Below, piece by piece: positions 22,294-29,730 of a DNA stretch of 29,730 nucleotides; the first letter of the stretch is position 1; each line of letters opens with the position of its first letter. The notes beneath the pieces are model-generated. The model was not told the DNA's origin. It worked only from the letters and a program-made list of their open reading frames with translations, and did not search any database. Source of the DNA: Thermoplasmata archaeon (GTDB lineage: Archaea; Thermoplasmatota; Thermoplasmata; Thermoplasmatales; Thermoplasmataceae); NCBI GenBank assembly GCA_021797025.1, contig JAKAAK010000005.1, positions 1 to 29,730 of the forward strand, in the 5' to 3' direction. The translations under genes and the position numbers were made by a program.

Positions 22294-23983
22294 TGACGAT
22301 CACCTCACTTAATTTTCCGCCGGGCGGTAATGTTGGTAGCGCAAGCTCCTCCTTATTTACCGGAACCCTGATCACCGAGGGGACATTTTCCCTTATTGCA
22401 GTTCTCACGTATTCCATTATATCTGAATAGTTATGTGCTTCAAACGCATCGGCACCGAATGATTCGGCATATTTCAATATATTTGGGGAATTGCCGTAGT
22501 CCACGCCCACTATTCTTCTATTCTGGAACATATCCTGCACCTGACGGACAAGCCCCAGGGTTCTGTTATCATTTACCACTGCTATTACAGGGATATTTTC
22601 ATCCACGGCAGTTGCAAGATTGTTTCCGGTCATCATGAAAGATCCATCACCGTCGTAGTCCACAACAATCTTATCCGGCCTACCAACCTTTGCCCCCATT
22701 GCAGACGGCAATCCGAATCCCATGGTTCCCATTCCAGTTGAGGAAAAGAAGGACCGGGGCTCAAGGTTTTCCCAGTGTGTTTCAGCCCACATCTGGTGCT
22801 GACCCACACCTGTTGTCATTATTGCATCCCTCGGCAGTACCTCCCTGAGTGCTTTGAGTATCTGCCATGGACGCATATAGCCATCATCCGGAGGGTGTGA
22901 GAACTGCGAGTAGTATTCCTTCAATTCATTAACCCTGCGATTCCATGCATAATTAGCCTTTTTCCTGCCCAGAACGGAGAGCGCATTCAGAAGCTCATTT
23001 ACAAGTATCTTCGCATTTCCAGCCATTGAAACATCCGGTTTTATACCTCTGGAAAAATCCGTGGGATCCAGGTTTATTGACATGAATACCTTTTTAGTGT
23101 CCTTCATTTCATCGTATGATGTAAATGTACGGTCACTGAATCTTGCTCCAACTGCCAGGAGTAGGTCCGATTCAAGCGCAACCATGCTGGCTTCTGCCCT
23201 GCCGTAATATCCCATTGCACCAACATACAGTGGATAATCTGCAGGTATTGCGGATTTCCCGGGGAGTGTTGATACGACCGGGCATCCCAGGAACTCAGAT
23301 AATTTAAGTATTTCATCGGTTGCGTTGGCCCATACAACACCGGTACCTACTAGTATTACTGGCTTTTCTGCCTTCATAAGATTTAATGCCATCCTGTTCA
23401 ATATGTCTCTATTTACAACAGTTTCAAAGGGTTTATAATGCACATCTGGAGAATCGGGATATGTAACACTGCCGATATCCTCCATCTGTACATCCCTGGG
23501 TACATCAACAACCACTGGACCTGGCCTACCTGTAGAGGCTATATAGAATGCATTTTTCACCCAGACAGGGATTTCTTGCACGGTTTTGACCTCTACAGCA
23601 TACTTGGTTACGGGGAATGATACGCCCAATGTATCGGATTCCTGAAAAGAAAGCTTTCCCATTGCATTCCTGTTTACGGCCCCAGTGATTGCAACAACCG
23701 GAGACGAATCCTGATATGCTGTGATTAAACCGGTTACTATATTTGTTACACCCGGTCCCGCTGTAGCAGTGAGAACTCCGGGATTTCCTGTAGCCCTGGC
23801 ATAGCCATCGGCTGCATGGGCAGCTGCCTGTTCATGCCTCATGAGTATATGCCTCAATTCCCCTGATTCAACGTCCTCAATAAATGAATCATATAAGGGC
23901 ATGTTATACAATCCCGGTATGCCGAAAAGATCTTTTACGCCTTCCCTTTTCATTGCCTTTAAAAGCAGTTCAGAGCCTTTCAT
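22265..23983 (-). CDS. ilvB: Acetolactate synthase, large catalytic subunit
   Basis: A 572-residue thiamine pyrophosphate enzyme that condenses pyruvate (or pyruvate with 2-ketobutyrate) in branched-chain amino acid synthesis. The N-terminal domain has FGIPGLYNMPLYDS and the catalytic glutamate in MRHEQAAAHAADGYARATG; GPGVTNIVTGL and KLSFQESDTLG follow. The C-terminal TPP domain has STGMGTMGFGLPSAMGAK and the diphosphate/Mg2+ motif DYDGDGSFMMTGNNLATA to NDN. The ATG at 23983 has GGAG eight bases upstream; a GTG at 23992 overlaps this ribosome binding site and is not favoured. First gene of the operon ilvB-ilvN-ilvC, divergent from ilvD. Confidence 0.95.
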   Translation of the reverse strand: MKGSELLLKAMKREGVKDLFGIPGLYNMPLYDSFIEDVESGELRHILMRHEQAAAHAADGYARATGNPGVLTATAGPGVTNIVTGLITAYQDSSPVVAITGAVNRNAMGKLSFQESDTLGVSFPVTKYAVEVKTVQEIPVWVKNAFYIASTGRPGPVVVDVPRDVQMEDIGSVTYPDSPDVHYKPFETVVNRDILNRMALNLMKAEKPVILVGTGVVWANATDEILKLSEFLGCPVVSTLPGKSAIPADYPLYVGAMGYYGRAEASMVALESDLLLAVGARFSDRTFTSYDEMKDTKKVFMSINLDPTDFSRGIKPDVSMAGNAKILVNELLNALSVLGRKKANYAWNRRVNELKEYYSQFSHPPDDGYMRPWQILKALREVLPRDAIMTTGVGQHQMWAETHWENLEPRSFFSSTGMGTMGFGLPSAMGAKVGRPDKIVVDYDGDGSFMMTGNNLATAVDENIPVIAVVNDNRTLGLVRQVQDMFQNRRIVGVDYGNSPNILKYAESFGADAFEAHNYSDIMEYVRTAIRENVPSVIRVPVNKEELALPTLPPGGKLSEVIVSDPRQNNKN

Positions 23984-24019
23984 ATAAACCACTCCTGCAA
24001 AATCTAAAACTCACTGACA

Positions 24020-24043
24020 AGCTACTACTAAAGCTATTACTAA
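24020..24043. repeat. Tandem 12-base repeat upstream of ilvB (possible operator)
   Basis: AGCTACTACTAA (24020-24031) is followed directly by AGCTATTACTAA (24032-24043), one mismatch apart. On the ilvB strand this reads TTAGTAATAGCT TTAGTAGTAGCT and sits about 40-60 bases before the ATG, near the expected transcript start. A similar TTAGTAAATAACT lies at 24439-24451 before ilvD. It may be a shared regulator site. Confidence 0.45.
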
Positions 24044-24256
24044 AAAATACGCCACAGATGTTAGATAAACCTACTCACACTTTTCATGTTTGCCACCATA
24101 TTCCCAATTACTTTAATGTAGTATCCGTGACAGTTAATTTCAAACGTGCCCAATCAATATACATATAATGTAACAGGTAATATGCTTTATGTATCTATAC
24201 TATTTAGTTTTTTTGTGTTAGAATTTTGGAACCTGGAGGTTATTATAGTTTATTAC

Positions 24257-24394
24257 CTATATTTTTATACTTTTATTCATGAATCTCGGAATCCAGCTTT
24301 TTGCAAATGTCAGGCTGTATGAGAGTTTCTCAAAGCTATCCTTAATCCTGCTTTTCAGATCATCCTCATCCATCTTTCTCTCTATTGGATACAT
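24257..24394 (-). CDS. Possible small protein of 45 residues
   Basis: A short minus-strand frame starting MYPIERKMDEDDLKSRIK and ending at TAG, with a charged, helix-prone first half and a more hydrophobic, basic second half (SLTFAKSWIPRFMNKS). A TATA-like CTTATAAGTAT (24419-24429), part of a perfect 14-base palindrome, lies about 30 bases upstream of the ATG. No clear ribosome binding site is visible. It is not homologous to anything I recognise and is not a leader peptide rich in Leu, Ile or Val. It may be a real small gene or chance. Confidence 0.35.
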   Translation of the reverse strand: MYPIERKMDEDDLKSRIKDSFEKLSYSLTFAKSWIPRFMNKSIKI

Positions 24395-24417
24395 CTCTTT
24401 TTTGCCATGAAAATGTA

Positions 24418-24431
24418 ATACTTATAAGTAT
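24418..24431. repeat. Perfect 14-base palindrome
   Basis: ATACTTATAAGTAT is its own reverse complement. It could serve as a symmetric TATA box for the small minus-strand frame, or as an operator upstream of the ilvD promoter. Confidence 0.35.
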
Positions 24432-24463
24432 AATAATGTTAGTAAATAACTATAAAAAAAATT

Positions 24464-24475
24464 AAATATAATATT
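24464..24475 (+). promoter_or_regulatory. TATA box of ilvD
   Basis: AAATATAATATT is centred about 22 bases before the ilvD ATG, which has no ribosome binding site; the transcript is probably leaderless. Confidence 0.45.
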
Positions 24476-24490
24476 GCCTTTTATTTTAAA

Positions 24491-26149
24491 ATGAAACGTT
24501 CTGATATAACATATGCCGGCCCGGAAAGATCACCGAACCGTGCATATATGAAGGCAATGGGACTAAATGATAATGATCTGAAAAATTATATGGTTGGAAT
24601 AGCCGCCGCATGGAACGAGGCAGGACCTTGCAATATCCATGTTTTATCCCTTGCGAACCATACAAAGGAAGGGATAAGGAGCAATAATGGTACTCCGAGA
24701 GTTTTTACAACACCAGTGGTCATAGACGGAATTGCAATGGGCACTCAGGGAATGAAATATTCGCTGGTTAGCAGGGAACTCATAGCAAATACCGTAGAAT
24801 TGACAGTAAATGCCCATGGATACGATGGCTTTGCTGCTCTATCAGGGTGTGATAAAACCTCTCCTGGTATGATGATGGCCATGGCACGAATGAATATTCC
24901 TTCCATCGTTATGTATTCAGGTACCACATTACCAGGCTATTACAGGGGAAAAGAGATAGCAGTGGGTGATCTATTCGAAGCCGTTGGTGCATATATGAAT
25001 GGAAAGATGACGGAGCAGGATTTTAAGCTTATGGAGGATAACGCCATACCCACTGCCGGTTCCTGTGGGGGATTGTATACTGCAAATACAATGGCAATGA
25101 TGACCGAAGTACTCGGGCTTGCACTTCCTGGAAGCGCCTCTCCACCTGCGGTTGATGGTGCAAAACAGGAATATGCATACAGAACAGGTCAGGCTGTCAT
25201 GAATCTTCTTGAAACCGGTTTAAAGCCAAGAGATATACTGACAGAAGAATCATTTTACAATGCAATAACAGTTTTGATGGCATCAGGAGGTTCTACCAAT
25301 GCAGTCCTGCATTTACTGGCAATTGCACATGAGGCTGGATTGAAGCTATCGCTTGATGATTTTGAAAGAATTTCCAGAAAGGTTCCGGAAATAGTTAATA
25401 TGAAACCGTCCGGCCAATATGTGATGGCAGATCTGGACAAAGTAGGTGGTGTGCCAGTTTTGATGAAGGTTTTACTTGACCACGGACTTTTAGACGGTGA
25501 ACAGATGACTGTTACAGGTAAAACCATAAGGGAGAACCTGAAGGATATAAAAATATATACAAAGGGGGATATAATTTCTGATTTTGGTAAACCATTTAAT
25601 CGGGACGGTGGCATAAATATTCTGAAGGGAAATCTTGCCAAAGAGGGAAGTGTTTTTAAAAGCTCTGCATCCAAGGTAAAATATCATAAGGGCCCTGCCA
25701 AAGTATTCGATTCTGAGGAGGAAACATTCAAAGCCATAAAGGATAAAAAAATAAATCCGGGAGACACAGTTGTTATACGGTATGAAGGGCCAAAGGGAGG
25801 GCCAGGAATGAGAGAAATGCTTTCTGTTACCTCTGAACTCATAGGCGAAGGCCTCGGGGATAGCGTTGCATTAATAACGGATGGGAGATTTTCCGGCGCC
25901 ACCAGGGGCATAATGATAGGGCATATTGCACCGGAGGCCATGGATGGAGGAGTAATAGCAGTTGTCCATGACGGGGACCTTATAGAGATAGATGGACCAA
26001 ACAGGAAAATTAACCTTCTTGTGGATGAAGATGAAATAAAAACAAGGCTAAAAGAGTGGAAAAAACCGGAAATAAGATATAAAACTGGATTACTTAATCA
26101 ATATGCAAAGCTGGTTACATCCTCTTCTAAAGGTGCAGTAATGGAATAA
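24491..26149 (+). CDS. ilvD: Dihydroxy-acid dehydratase
   Basis: A 552-residue iron-sulfur dehydratase that converts dihydroxy acids to 2-keto acids in valine and isoleucine synthesis. The three cluster cysteines are at conserved places: Cys47 (EAGPCNIH), Cys120 ([11 protein letters not shown]) and Cys192 ([14 protein letters not shown]), as expected for the [2Fe-2S] type. Other marks are [12 protein letters not shown] at the start, [35 protein letters not shown] and [11 protein letters not shown] near the C-terminus. Some archaeal homologues also dehydrate gluconate in the non-phosphorylating Entner-Doudoroff pathway, but the divergent ilvBNC operon makes the amino acid role most likely. The ATG follows an AT-rich promoter at leaderless distance. 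Confidence 0.96.
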   Translation: MKRSDITYAGPERSPNRAYMKAMGLNDNDLKNYMVGIAAAWNEAGPCNIHVLSLANHTKEGIRSNNGTPRVFTTPVVIDGIAMGTQGMKYSLVSRELIANTVELTVNAHGYDGFAALSGCDKTSPGMMMAMARMNIPSIVMYSGTTLPGYYRGKEIAVGDLFEAVGAYMNGKMTEQDFKLMEDNAIPTAGSCGGLYTANTMAMMTEVLGLALPGSASPPAVDGAKQEYAYRTGQAVMNLLETGLKPRDILTEESFYNAITVLMASGGSTNAVLHLLAIAHEAGLKLSLDDFERISRKVPEIVNMKPSGQYVMADLDKVGGVPVLMKVLLDHGLLDGEQMTVTGKTIRENLKDIKIYTKGDIISDFGKPFNRDGGINILKGNLAKEGSVFKSSASKVKYHKGPAKVFDSEEETFKAIKDKKINPGDTVVIRYEGPKGGPGMREMLSVTSELIGEGLGDSVALITDGRFSGATRGIMIGHIAPEAMDGGVIAVVHDGDLIEIDGPNRKINLLVDEDEIKTRLKEWKKPEIRYKTGLLNQYAKLVTSSSKGAVME

Positions 26150-26184
26150 CCAAAAGGCTTTATATTTTCTAATGATTTTGTTCA

Positions 26185-26436
26185 ATGGATAGCGTAGAAG
26201 AAATGAAGAAAAGAGAGGATGATATTACAGCAAAGCTGGATGAATTCAGAGAGCAGGCGGAGAAGAATTTCAATGAGATTTATGATAAATTGAATACGCA
26301 AAAGCTTTCTGAGGAGAATGAGGAAAATTTATCACTGGCACTTACAATGATGGAAGCCCTCGGGATAGACATATTACATCTCATTCGTGACTATGAAGAC
26401 CTTATCGATTATCTCGATATGCTTAGAAAGTTATAG
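26185..26436 (+). CDS. Small coiled-coil protein, function unknown
   Basis: An 83-residue, strongly acidic and helical protein with heptad-like spacing of hydrophobic residues (MDSVEEMKKREDDITAKL, then FREQAEKNFNEIYDKL) and a more hydrophobic C-terminal half ending in YEDLIDYLDMLRKL. There are no cysteines or catalytic motifs. TTTATATTTT at 26159-26168 is at TATA distance from the ATG, supporting a leaderless gene of its own 35 bases after ilvD. A run of seven Ts follows the stop. It may be a homo-oligomeric or adaptor protein; I do not recognise the family. Confidence 0.65.
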   Translation: MDSVEEMKKREDDITAKLDEFREQAEKNFNEIYDKLNTQKLSEENEENLSLALTMMEALGIDILHLIRDYEDLIDYLDMLRKL

Positions 26437-26451
26437 AAGTTGAAATATCGG

Positions 26452-26458
26452 TTTTTTT
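26452..26458 (+). terminator. Oligo-T terminator after the coiled-coil gene
   Basis: TTTTTTT lies 16 bases past the stop codon in the gap between two convergent genes, a typical archaeal termination signal without a required hairpin. Confidence 0.4.
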
Positions 26459-26506
26459 ATAAAATTATTGTATTTCTAAGGATATTCTGAGATGGAATAT
26501 TTTTGT

Positions 26507-27061
26507 CTAGATTTTGCGGTTTTCAACATATGATATAATTTTATTCAGTGGAGCACATGGATTGGATAATTTTTCACTTTTTATGGAGGCAAGGTCTATA
26601 TAACCAATTTTATCAATAATTTTCATTTTATTTGCTCTTTCCATTACATTCCTGCATATATCACGGTGACCACGCTGCATATGAACTCCGGCAACACATA
26701 AAAGTATTATATACTGGTATGTGATTTTTTCTATTCCTTCCGATTCCTGCCAATAGTTTTCAAGAACTTCATGGGCCTCCCAGTAACGCTCCTCATTAAT
26801 CAGATATAAGGCAAAGTTAAATGATGTTGCACCCTGAATAAAGTCAATTCCGGAAGTGAAAAAATTTGTTCCCATCCTTTCAATAGTTTTCTTATTTATA
26901 TGATAAAAGTATGATAATTCGATTCTATGGGATTCAACTCTTAGATCGTAAATATAAGGATCATTCTCTCGTAATTCCCTCATGAGTATATCACGATTTT
27001 CAGGATCGGCTTCAATTTTATATATATTAATATATCTTCCTGAATTCCATTGTATTGACAT
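26507..27061 (-). CDS. DUF309 domain protein
   Basis: A 184-residue protein whose central part (about 72-135) fits DUF309: GIDFIQGATSFNFALYLINE, then RYWEAHEVLENYW (92-104), then a helical stretch with QYIILLCVAGVHMQRGH. The family pattern is a helical repeat-like domain with a conserved AHE-LE-W motif and no known function. The first 70 residues are not part of it. The ATG begins on the base just after the dinB stop (dinB TAA followed by ATG on the minus strand), so the two genes form an operon and are probably coupled. A role related to DNA repair is suggested only by this linkage. Confidence 0.75.
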   Translation of the reverse strand: MSIQWNSGRYINIYKIEADPENRDILMRELRENDPYIYDLRVESHRIELSYFYHINKKTIERMGTNFFTSGIDFIQGATSFNFALYLINEERYWEAHEVLENYWQESEGIEKITYQYIILLCVAGVHMQRGHRDICRNVMERANKMKIIDKIGYIDLASIKSEKLSNPCAPLNKIISYVENRKI

Positions 27062-28120
27062 TTAAACACCGAAAAAATCATCAAGGCTTTCGTTGTTGCT
27101 TATCCGGCCTATTCTGATACCAATACGTCTGAAATTCCTGCTATCCTCTTCCAGTATCCTGTTTATAAGATTGATGGCAATAGGATAGGCATTTTCCCTT
27201 GTAATTCTGCCACTCGAATGTGATCTGGAAATTATATCAAGATCCTCCATGATACCTAGTACAGATATTTCCCCGGGTATTCCTGGCGCCTTGTCATATG
27301 CAGAATCAACGGCCTTTTTTACTACAGGAATAATTATATCTGGATCCCTGGTGTTCTCCCGAAGTGTCATGTATCTGCCAAAGTTTTTTCTAACCCGCTC
27401 TTCCACGGGCTTGCTATATTTGTTTTCAGCGATATCCACAAGGTAATTGTATTTTGCATTGCCGAGGATTTCCTTCATTTTATCAGGTTCCGCCCTGAGA
27501 ATGTCTCGGATATAATGTATTCCTGCCTCCTTCAATTTAGATGACAGAACAGACCCTACTCCCGGAATTCTGTTAATTTCAAGTTTGTTCAAAAAATCAT
27601 CCACCTGCTCAGGATTAATATATTTTAATCCATCCGGTTTAGCCATATCCCCGAGAATTTTGGCTATGACCTTATTAATCGAAACTCCTAGCGATGCCTT
27701 CATACCATGAGCTTTAAAGATTTTTTCCTTGATCTCTTGAGCAAGAGTAATCGCCTCATTAAAACTATCACACTCCTCTGTTACGTCTATATAAGCTTCA
27801 TCTATGCTTGCAATTTCCATCTTATCAGAATAGGAAGATATGGTTTTCATAACTTTATCTGAAAATTCCTTATAGAAATCATGCCTGATCGGTATAAATA
27901 CCGCATTATCCTTTCCGATCTTCAAGGCCTGTGGAAGCGGCATGCCAGATTTGATACCTATTGATCTGGCTATGTAGTTTGAAGTTGCCACAGCACCACT
28001 GTTTTCAGTTCTGCCCGAATATACACAGACAACTACAGGTTTGTCTTTAATAGAAGGATTCATAATTTCCTCCACCTGAGCATAGAAGTAATCAAAATCC
28101 ACAAATATTATGAAAGGCAT
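27062..28120 (-). CDS. dinB: DNA polymerase IV (Y-family, DinB/Dpo4-like)
   Basis: A 352-residue translesion polymerase, the usual length for archaeal Dpo4/Dbh. The palm has IIFVDFDYFYAQVEE, with catalytic Asp8 and the steric-gate Tyr13, and SIDEAYID with Asp107 and Glu108, which complete the metal site. GAVATSNYIARSIGIKSGMP is the fingers region. LGVSINKVIAKILGDMAKPDG continues the palm, and the helix-hairpin-helix thumb has INRIPGVGSVLSSKLKEAGI. The little-finger domain begins near RKNFGRYMTL. The C-terminal end, SLDDFFGV, resembles the sliding-clamp (PCNA) binding peptide QxxLxxFF. It is cotranscribed with the DUF309 gene. Confidence 0.95.
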   Translation of the reverse strand: MPFIIFVDFDYFYAQVEEIMNPSIKDKPVVVCVYSGRTENSGAVATSNYIARSIGIKSGMPLPQALKIGKDNAVFIPIRHDFYKEFSDKVMKTISSYSDKMEIASIDEAYIDVTEECDSFNEAITLAQEIKEKIFKAHGMKASLGVSINKVIAKILGDMAKPDGLKYINPEQVDDFLNKLEINRIPGVGSVLSSKLKEAGIHYIRDILRAEPDKMKEILGNAKYNYLVDIAENKYSKPVEERVRKNFGRYMTLRENTRDPDIIIPVVKKAVDSAYDKAPGIPGEISVLGIMEDLDIISRSHSSGRITRENAYPIAINLINRILEEDSRNFRRIGIRIGRISNNESLDDFFGV

Positions 28121-28242
28121 TATTATTGAATGGATTATATGATTTTAATTTTTTCTATATCATTATATATGAACTGATAGTATCCAATATAGATGCAATA
28201 AGCTATGGTGATACCCATGGAACAGCTAGAATTATAATAAAA

Positions 28243-29460
28243 TTAAAGAATAAGTGAGTTCATTCCTGGTTCTCCTGGATCCCTTTTCATATCCTTTAGT
28301 CGCCTGAATATCTCCAGGGAAAGATCGGCTTTATTCATATTTTTTAGTTCATCTTTTTTATCACCTGTAATGATTGTGTAATCATTATCGGTTTCACCGA
28401 AGGGCGATTTCTTGAAGCTGTTTAATACTATTAAGTCCGGATCTGATTTCTCAAATTTTTTCTTATCGAATGATTTTTCACTGTCAAGGTTGAACAGTAC
28501 CATCAGTGCCCCGGGTGCCATATCCCTGATTCTATCCCGGACCTTCGGCCTTGGGGTCAACAGGATGTTCTGTTCCGATCCACTATCAAGTTTTGTTTTA
28601 TTTTCTTTGGTATCAAAATCCATTAAAGCCATTGGCATCAGCATATAATCATATTTTTCGATGGTTATATATGTATTTATCTCTATTATGATTTCTCTGA
28701 GGTTAAATTTCTCCATATAAGTTACGTATGATGGTATGCTATACTGTGAGTTTCCAACATAGGTTATGACTGATGCCCCGAGCCTGAAGGCATTCCTTGC
28801 CATCCAGTAACCTGTATATCCTGAAGATCTGTTGGTTATTACTCTTACCGGGTCTATTGAAAGCTCACTTCTTCCAGATATTATAAGCACTTTCTTTCCA
28901 TTGAGCTCATCACCGTAAACTGCTCTGCACAGGTGATCTATGATTCTGTCATTGTCTGCTATTTTTGCCTTTGTCTCGTCATATTCAGGGTCCACAACAA
29001 GAGCACCATGCTTTTTAAGAATTTCGATATTTTCCTTATTTACAGGATTTTCCATCATATCCCTGTGCATTGCTGGAACAACGACAATTTTATTTCCATG
29101 GCCTAGGGCGTAGGAAAAAAATAGTGATGGTATACTGTCTGAAATACCCTTTGCCATTTTACCGATGGTATTATAGGATGCCGGTGCCACTAGGAGTGTT
29201 GTATCTTTGTCAAACATGGATATATGCTCTATGTTTCCTGTAATTTCTGTAACAACAGGATTTCCAGTTGCCCATTCCATGATAGTTTTTCCTATCATTG
29301 CAACAGCCGAATTGCTCATTACCGAGACAACCTTGGCTCCTTCCCGCTTTATATCCCTTATCAAATCAGGAATTCTATATATTGAAATGCTTGCAGAGCT
29401 TGCAATAATTACTTTTTTACCAGAAAGCATGTATTCGAAATGTGATTCTATGTAGTTCAT
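28243..29460 (-). CDS. coaBC: Bifunctional phosphopantothenoylcysteine decarboxylase / phosphopantothenate-cysteine ligase
   Basis: A 405-residue two-domain enzyme of coenzyme A synthesis. The N-terminal CoaC flavoprotein domain has GKKVIIASSASIS (FMN binding), LLVAPASYNTIGKMAKG (the PASANT-like motif with Tyr in place of Ala) and VVPAMHRDMMENPVNKENI, with the His variant seen in archaeal enzymes instead of the bacterial PAMN. EYDETKAKIAD is the archaeal-type flap. The C-terminal CoaB domain has SGRSELSIDPVRVITNRSSGYTG, the nucleotide-binding signature, and later a lysine-rich segment. Length is normal. TATA-like ACATTTAAAA at 29481-29490 is about 25 bases before the ATG, so the transcript is probably leaderless. 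Confidence 0.93.
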   Translation of the reverse strand: MNYIESHFEYMLSGKKVIIASSASISIYRIPDLIRDIKREGAKVVSVMSNSAVAMIGKTIMEWATGNPVVTEITGNIEHISMFDKDTTLLVAPASYNTIGKMAKGISDSIPSLFFSYALGHGNKIVVVPAMHRDMMENPVNKENIEILKKHGALVVDPEYDETKAKIADNDRIIDHLCRAVYGDELNGKKVLIISGRSELSIDPVRVITNRSSGYTGYWMARNAFRLGASVITYVGNSQYSIPSYVTYMEKFNLREIIIEINTYITIEKYDYMLMPMALMDFDTKENKTKLDSGSEQNILLTPRPKVRDRIRDMAPGALMVLFNLDSEKSFDKKKFEKSDPDLIVLNSFKKSPFGETDNDYTIITGDKKDELKNMNKADLSLEIFRRLKDMKRDPGEPGMNSLIL

Positions 29461-29480
29461 GTTTATAATAGTCCATCATC

Positions 29481-29490
29481 TTTTAAATGT
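29481..29490 (-). promoter_or_regulatory. TATA box of coaBC
   Basis: Minus-strand ACATTTAAAA is centred about 25 bases upstream of the coaBC ATG. The mobile element end lies only about 70 bases farther upstream. Confidence 0.45.
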
Positions 29491-29569
29491 TTTATCCATA
29501 TCATTTATAAACCGGCTATTTCTTTGTTTCTCTTTATGGTATATTTATGCCTATTATGGTGACATCCTC

Positions 29570-29588
29570 CCCTATCTAAAGATCAGGG
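29570..29588 (-). repeat. Right-end hairpin of the IS605-family element
   Basis: CCCTATCT-AA-AGAT-C-AGGG forms a stem with one bulged base, overlapping the tnpB stop codon at 29576-29578. Such subterminal hairpins are recognised by TnpA in single-strand transposition. Confidence 0.65.
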
Positions 29589-29730
29589 CTTCCCGCTTCT
29601 ACGGAAAAACTTGCCTTATCAGGTATAGGTTTCCCCTCCACGGGCATACATTCCCCACAGTCCGTGGGTATCTTTTTCTTCTTATGCCTGCTCTTCTTTG
29701 GTTTCATTATAATAAAGTTATTGAATATCT
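29576..29730 (-). CDS. tnpB: TnpB (RNA-guided nuclease of IS200/IS605 family), C-terminal end only
   Basis: The last 50 codons of a frame open to the window edge. The tail FSVEAGSPDL is the characteristic end of many IS605/IS1341-type TnpB proteins, and the preceding basic segment KPKKSRHKKKK is common in their C-termini. The first visible residues, IFNNF, would follow the family's DRDxNAA-I motif containing the last RuvC aspartate, which lies just outside the window. Intactness of the gene cannot be judged. An ATG inside this stretch (29707) should not be taken as the start of a separate small protein. Confidence 0.78.
   Translation of the reverse strand, partial: IFNNFIIMKPKKSRHKKKKIPTDCGECMPVEGKPIPDKASFSVEAGSPDL

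Larger units (their letters stand above)
23984..24490. other. Long ilvB-ilvD divergent intergenic region
   Basis: These 507 bases hold the ilvB and ilvD promoters, a tandem 12-base repeat near ilvB, a possible 45-codon ORF on the minus strand (24257-24394), and a perfect 14-base palindrome (24418-24431). No tRNA, riboswitch or T-box-like structure was recognised. The region is unusually long for this compact window. Confidence 0.5.
29559..29730 (-). mobile_element. 3' end of an IS200/IS605-family (tnpB) element, cut by the window edge
   Basis: The tnpB C-terminal codons are followed by the typical right end: GGAAGCCCTGATC, a hairpin, and GGGGAGGATGTCACC on the minus strand. The exact last base of the element is uncertain within a few bases of 29559-29563. 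Whether a tnpA gene is present lies outside the window. Confidence 0.8.
29560..29730 (-). ncRNA. Probable omega RNA (reRNA) region of tnpB
   Basis: In TnpB systems a guide RNA overlaps the 3' end of tnpB and the right end of the element, with the guide read from flanking DNA. The scaffold here would end with the hairpin and GGATGTCAC, and the guide would be the roughly 16-20 bases from about 29559 downward. This is inferred from family knowledge; the RNA is not demonstrated, and its 5' end is outside the window or uncertain. Confidence 0.4.

Noticed and set aside
24237..24258. Palindrome AGGTTATTATAG/TTTATTACCT as a terminator or operator
   Set aside because: Several mismatches in an AT-rich stretch; not better than chance.
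25255..25674. Minus-strand open frame of 139 residues
   Set aside because: Antisense shadow inside ilvD.
29576..29707. Independent 43-residue basic protein starting MKPKK
   Set aside because: The frame stays open upstream to the window edge and the tail is a typical TnpB C-terminus with the element's right end after it.
1..29730. tRNA, rRNA or CRISPR arrays
   Set aside because: No cloverleaf-like T-loop/CCA patterns, rRNA segments or regularly spaced repeats were seen by eye; a covariance-model scan would settle tRNAs.

Overview
The window comes from an archaeon, most likely a member of the Thermoplasmatales (Ferroplasma/Cuniculiplasma/Picrophilus type). The evidence is a ribosomal protein L7Ae gene, AT-rich TATA boxes that mostly lie about 20-27 bases upstream of start codons (leaderless first genes), GAGGTGATC-type ribosome binding sites before internal operon genes, AGA/AGG arginine codons, and a thiamine pyrophosphate (TPP) riboswitch in front of an MFS transporter, a combination known in Archaea mainly from this order. 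The species assignment is inference.

Layout. Bases 1-104: start of rpl7ae (cut by the edge). 415-1686: MHS-type MFS transporter. 1736-7395, minus strand: a DsrE-like protein, then a two-gene chelatase operon, a ChlI-ChlD fusion ATPase overlapping a CobN-type cobaltochelatase large subunit. An intergenic region with a strong dyad (7441-7490) separates cobN from a divergent six-gene operon (7648-14028) encoding a complex-I/group-4-hydrogenase-like membrane complex in the order HyfC, HyfE, HyfF, HyfG, HyfI, HyfB. Its large subunit has lost all four [NiFe] cysteine ligands, so it is an energy-converting-hydrogenase-related (Ehr-type) complex and not a hydrogenase. 14122-14948: a DUF211 protein overlapping a VIT/CCC1-like membrane protein. 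15008-16299: TPP riboswitch and MFS transporter, probably a thiamine or precursor importer. 16277-17245, minus: Nudix hydrolase fused to a family-4-like uracil-DNA glycosylase lacking most Fe-S cysteines. 17381-20938, plus: a MetF-like TIM barrel, a short HisA-like protein, pyrD-pyrK, a small four-cysteine protein and a DUF202 membrane protein.

20973-26149 holds branched-chain amino acid synthesis: ilvB-ilvN-ilvC on the minus strand, with overlapping genes and GTG starts, and ilvD diverging on the plus strand. They are separated by 507 bases with a tandem 12-base repeat and a possible 45-codon ORF. 26185-29460: a small coiled-coil protein, DUF309-dinB (minus) and coaBC (minus). The right edge carries the 3' end of an IS200/IS605-family tnpB with its right-end hairpin (29560-29730).

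How the parts fit. Most of the window is housekeeping metabolism: pyrimidine, branched-chain amino acid, CoA, thiamine uptake, translesion synthesis and uracil repair. The unusual parts are the ligand-less Ehr complex, its shared intergenic dyad with the chelatase operon, the degenerate Nudix-UDG fusion, and an acetolactate synthase small subunit that appears to have lost its valine-binding asparagines.
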